From contig LUJS01000024.1 in the NCBI GenBank assembly GCA_001689495.1, positions 79,987-86,226 of the forward strand: a stretch of DNA of 6,240 bases. Direction: 5' to 3'. The notes under the pieces were generated by a model. That model had not been told where the DNA came from, ran no database searches, and saw only the letters and a program-made list of their open reading frames with translations. Positions 5,546 through 6,240 of this stretch are shown here, piece after piece. This stretch comes from Bacteroidales bacterium M8 (GTDB lineage: Bacteria; Bacteroidota; Bacteroidia; Bacteroidales; Muribaculaceae). Each line of letters begins with the position of its first letter. Within the stretch, counting starts at the first letter, position 1. A program made the position numbers and the translations under genes.

Positions 5546-6222
5546 TCTAACGGCCATTGCTTTAACGGCCATTGCTTCTCTATCATTATGCCATCGCGTG
5601 TGTAATACTTCCATGTCCCGATATTATCTGTGTAGTCGCCTTCTCTATTCCAATCATGGAGCATCCATCCTTCTGCTGCAAGTTCCCCGTCTTCATAGTA
5701 TTGACGGCAATAAATCAGCGAATCCGGAGCAGACGGATAGATTGTATTAATGCTGTCCGTGTTTGCACGAAGACTATCATATTTCCATACGGACTTATAT
5801 GACTGGAACACCTCCATGAATAGTTCTTCTTGCTTTTCTGCTGTCAGGTTATTGTCATAATCCCATATCCAGTATTTACGCCGTGAATAATAACTATAAT
5901 TCTCATCAGGTCCTAACGTAACGGTAAGCCAATATTGTCCGTCTTTAGTTGGTTCATAATAAAATAGATAACCCCGATATTCGTATGTCTCGTTCCTATC
6001 CGTGAAAGGACTCCCTAACTCATTAAGATCAACTGGCAGACGGTTATTCACACACTGAAAACCATCAATCATTACGATAATTTCATTTCCCATACGCTCT
6101 ATATCAGCAGTATTAGTTGTCATACACCTTTTGAAAAACACGACAATCGCAATCAGTAGTGAGATAATCAACACTACGATAAGTGTGTGCCAATTCCAAA
6201 ATCGTTTAGCGGTCTGTTTCAT
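5542..6222 (-). CDS. Single-pass membrane-anchored protein with pseudopilin-like and MORN-like parts (226 aa)
   Basis: One N-terminal hydrophobic segment (about residues 13-30, TLIVVLIISLLIAIVVFF) probably anchors the protein, with the rest outside the cytoplasm. About residues 41-120 resemble a pseudopilin-like pattern: IDGFQCVNNRLPVDLNELG, then YRGYLFYYEP, GQYWLTVTLG and a Tyr/Trp-rich end. Residues about 175-212 (YYEDGELAAEG, IGTWKYYTRDG) look like one or two MORN_2/YwqK-type repeats (Y-DG-x-AEG, GxWKYY). Both assignments come from pattern memory, and neither gives a function. No type II secretion prepilin peptidase site is evident, so it is not a true pilin. The C-terminus ends KQWPLKQWPLE because of an in-frame 15-bp tandem duplication. 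ATG 6222 begins the shared tag (MKQTAKRFW). The next gene starts 19 nt downstream. The operon may begin beyond the window, since only 18 nt lie upstream. Confidence 0.75.
   Translation of the reverse strand: MKQTAKRFWNWHTLIVVLIISLLIAIVVFFKRCMTTNTADIERMGNEIIVMIDGFQCVNNRLPVDLNELGSPFTDRNETYEYRGYLFYYEPTKDGQYWLTVTLGPDENYSYYSRRKYWIWDYDNNLTAEKQEELFMEVFQSYKSVWKYDSLRANTDSINTIYPSAPDSLIYCRQYYEDGELAAEGWMLHDWNREGDYTDNIGTWKYYTRDGIMIEKQWPLKQWPLE
5548..5577. repeat. Tandem duplication, 2 x 15 bp, in-frame
   Basis: TAACGGCCATTGCTT occurs exactly twice (5548-5562 and 5563-5577). On the minus strand this duplicates five codons (KQWPL) at the end of the 226-aa protein without breaking the frame. It lies 2 nt from the 10-bp tandem duplication. 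Confidence 0.9.
6194..6222 (-). repeat. Shared start tag, copy 1
   Basis: ATGAAACAGACCGCTAAACG and nine further bases match copy 2 at 28 of 29 positions. It opens the 226-aa gene at the right edge of the window. Confidence 0.85.
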
Positions 6223-6240
6223 TCTATGATATAGGCTTCA

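Noticed and set aside
5542..6222. True type IV pilin or pseudopilin
   Set aside because: The N-terminus lacks the Gly-Phe-Thr-Leu-x-Glu type prepilin cleavage site before the hydrophobic segment; only the following region has a pseudopilin-like look.

Overview
The window looks like part of an integrated mobilizable or conjugative element from a Bacteroidales gut bacterium (Bacteroides, Parabacteroides or Muribaculaceae type). I base this on the gene set and order: a DUF6371 Toprim-like protein, a DUF3408 protein, a MobC-type relaxosome protein, a MobP-like relaxase, then a coiled-coil membrane protein. The genus cannot be set from sequence alone. Starts are not preceded by clear Shine-Dalgarno motifs, which fits Bacteroidota.

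Positions 1-3818 are the plus-strand element backbone. The window opens inside a DUF6371/Toprim-like gene (1-726). A DUF3408 gene (778-1203) follows; its 5' end appears to have lost frame at a run of seven A (787-793). The 217-bp gap 1204-1420 is rich in inverted repeats and is the best candidate for the origin of transfer (oriT). The mobilization operon comes next: MobC-like protein (1421-1771), relaxase (1768-2781, ATGA overlap) and a single-membrane-segment coiled-coil protein (2784-3818, 2-nt gap). A strong hairpin with a short T run (3851-3894) ends this block. No type IV coupling protein, integrase or attachment site is visible, so self-transfer cannot be claimed from this window.

Positions 3930-6222 read on the minus strand and are visibly more A+T rich. 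They hold three tightly packed genes for membrane-anchored proteins of 226, 253 and 272 aa that I cannot name. All three begin with variants of the same short sequence (ATGAAAC[A/T]GACCG[A/C]TAAACG...). A fourth copy lies at the end of the array (3934-3956), where it supplies the stop codon of the 272-aa gene and opens an 8-codon dead-end frame. The proteins otherwise differ, so this looks like a modular cargo array assembled or rearranged at a shared start sequence. A role such as immunity or envelope defence is only a guess from the context.

The most interesting items are the repeated start tag with its orphan copy, the folded candidate oriT, and the probable frameshift in the DUF3408 gene.
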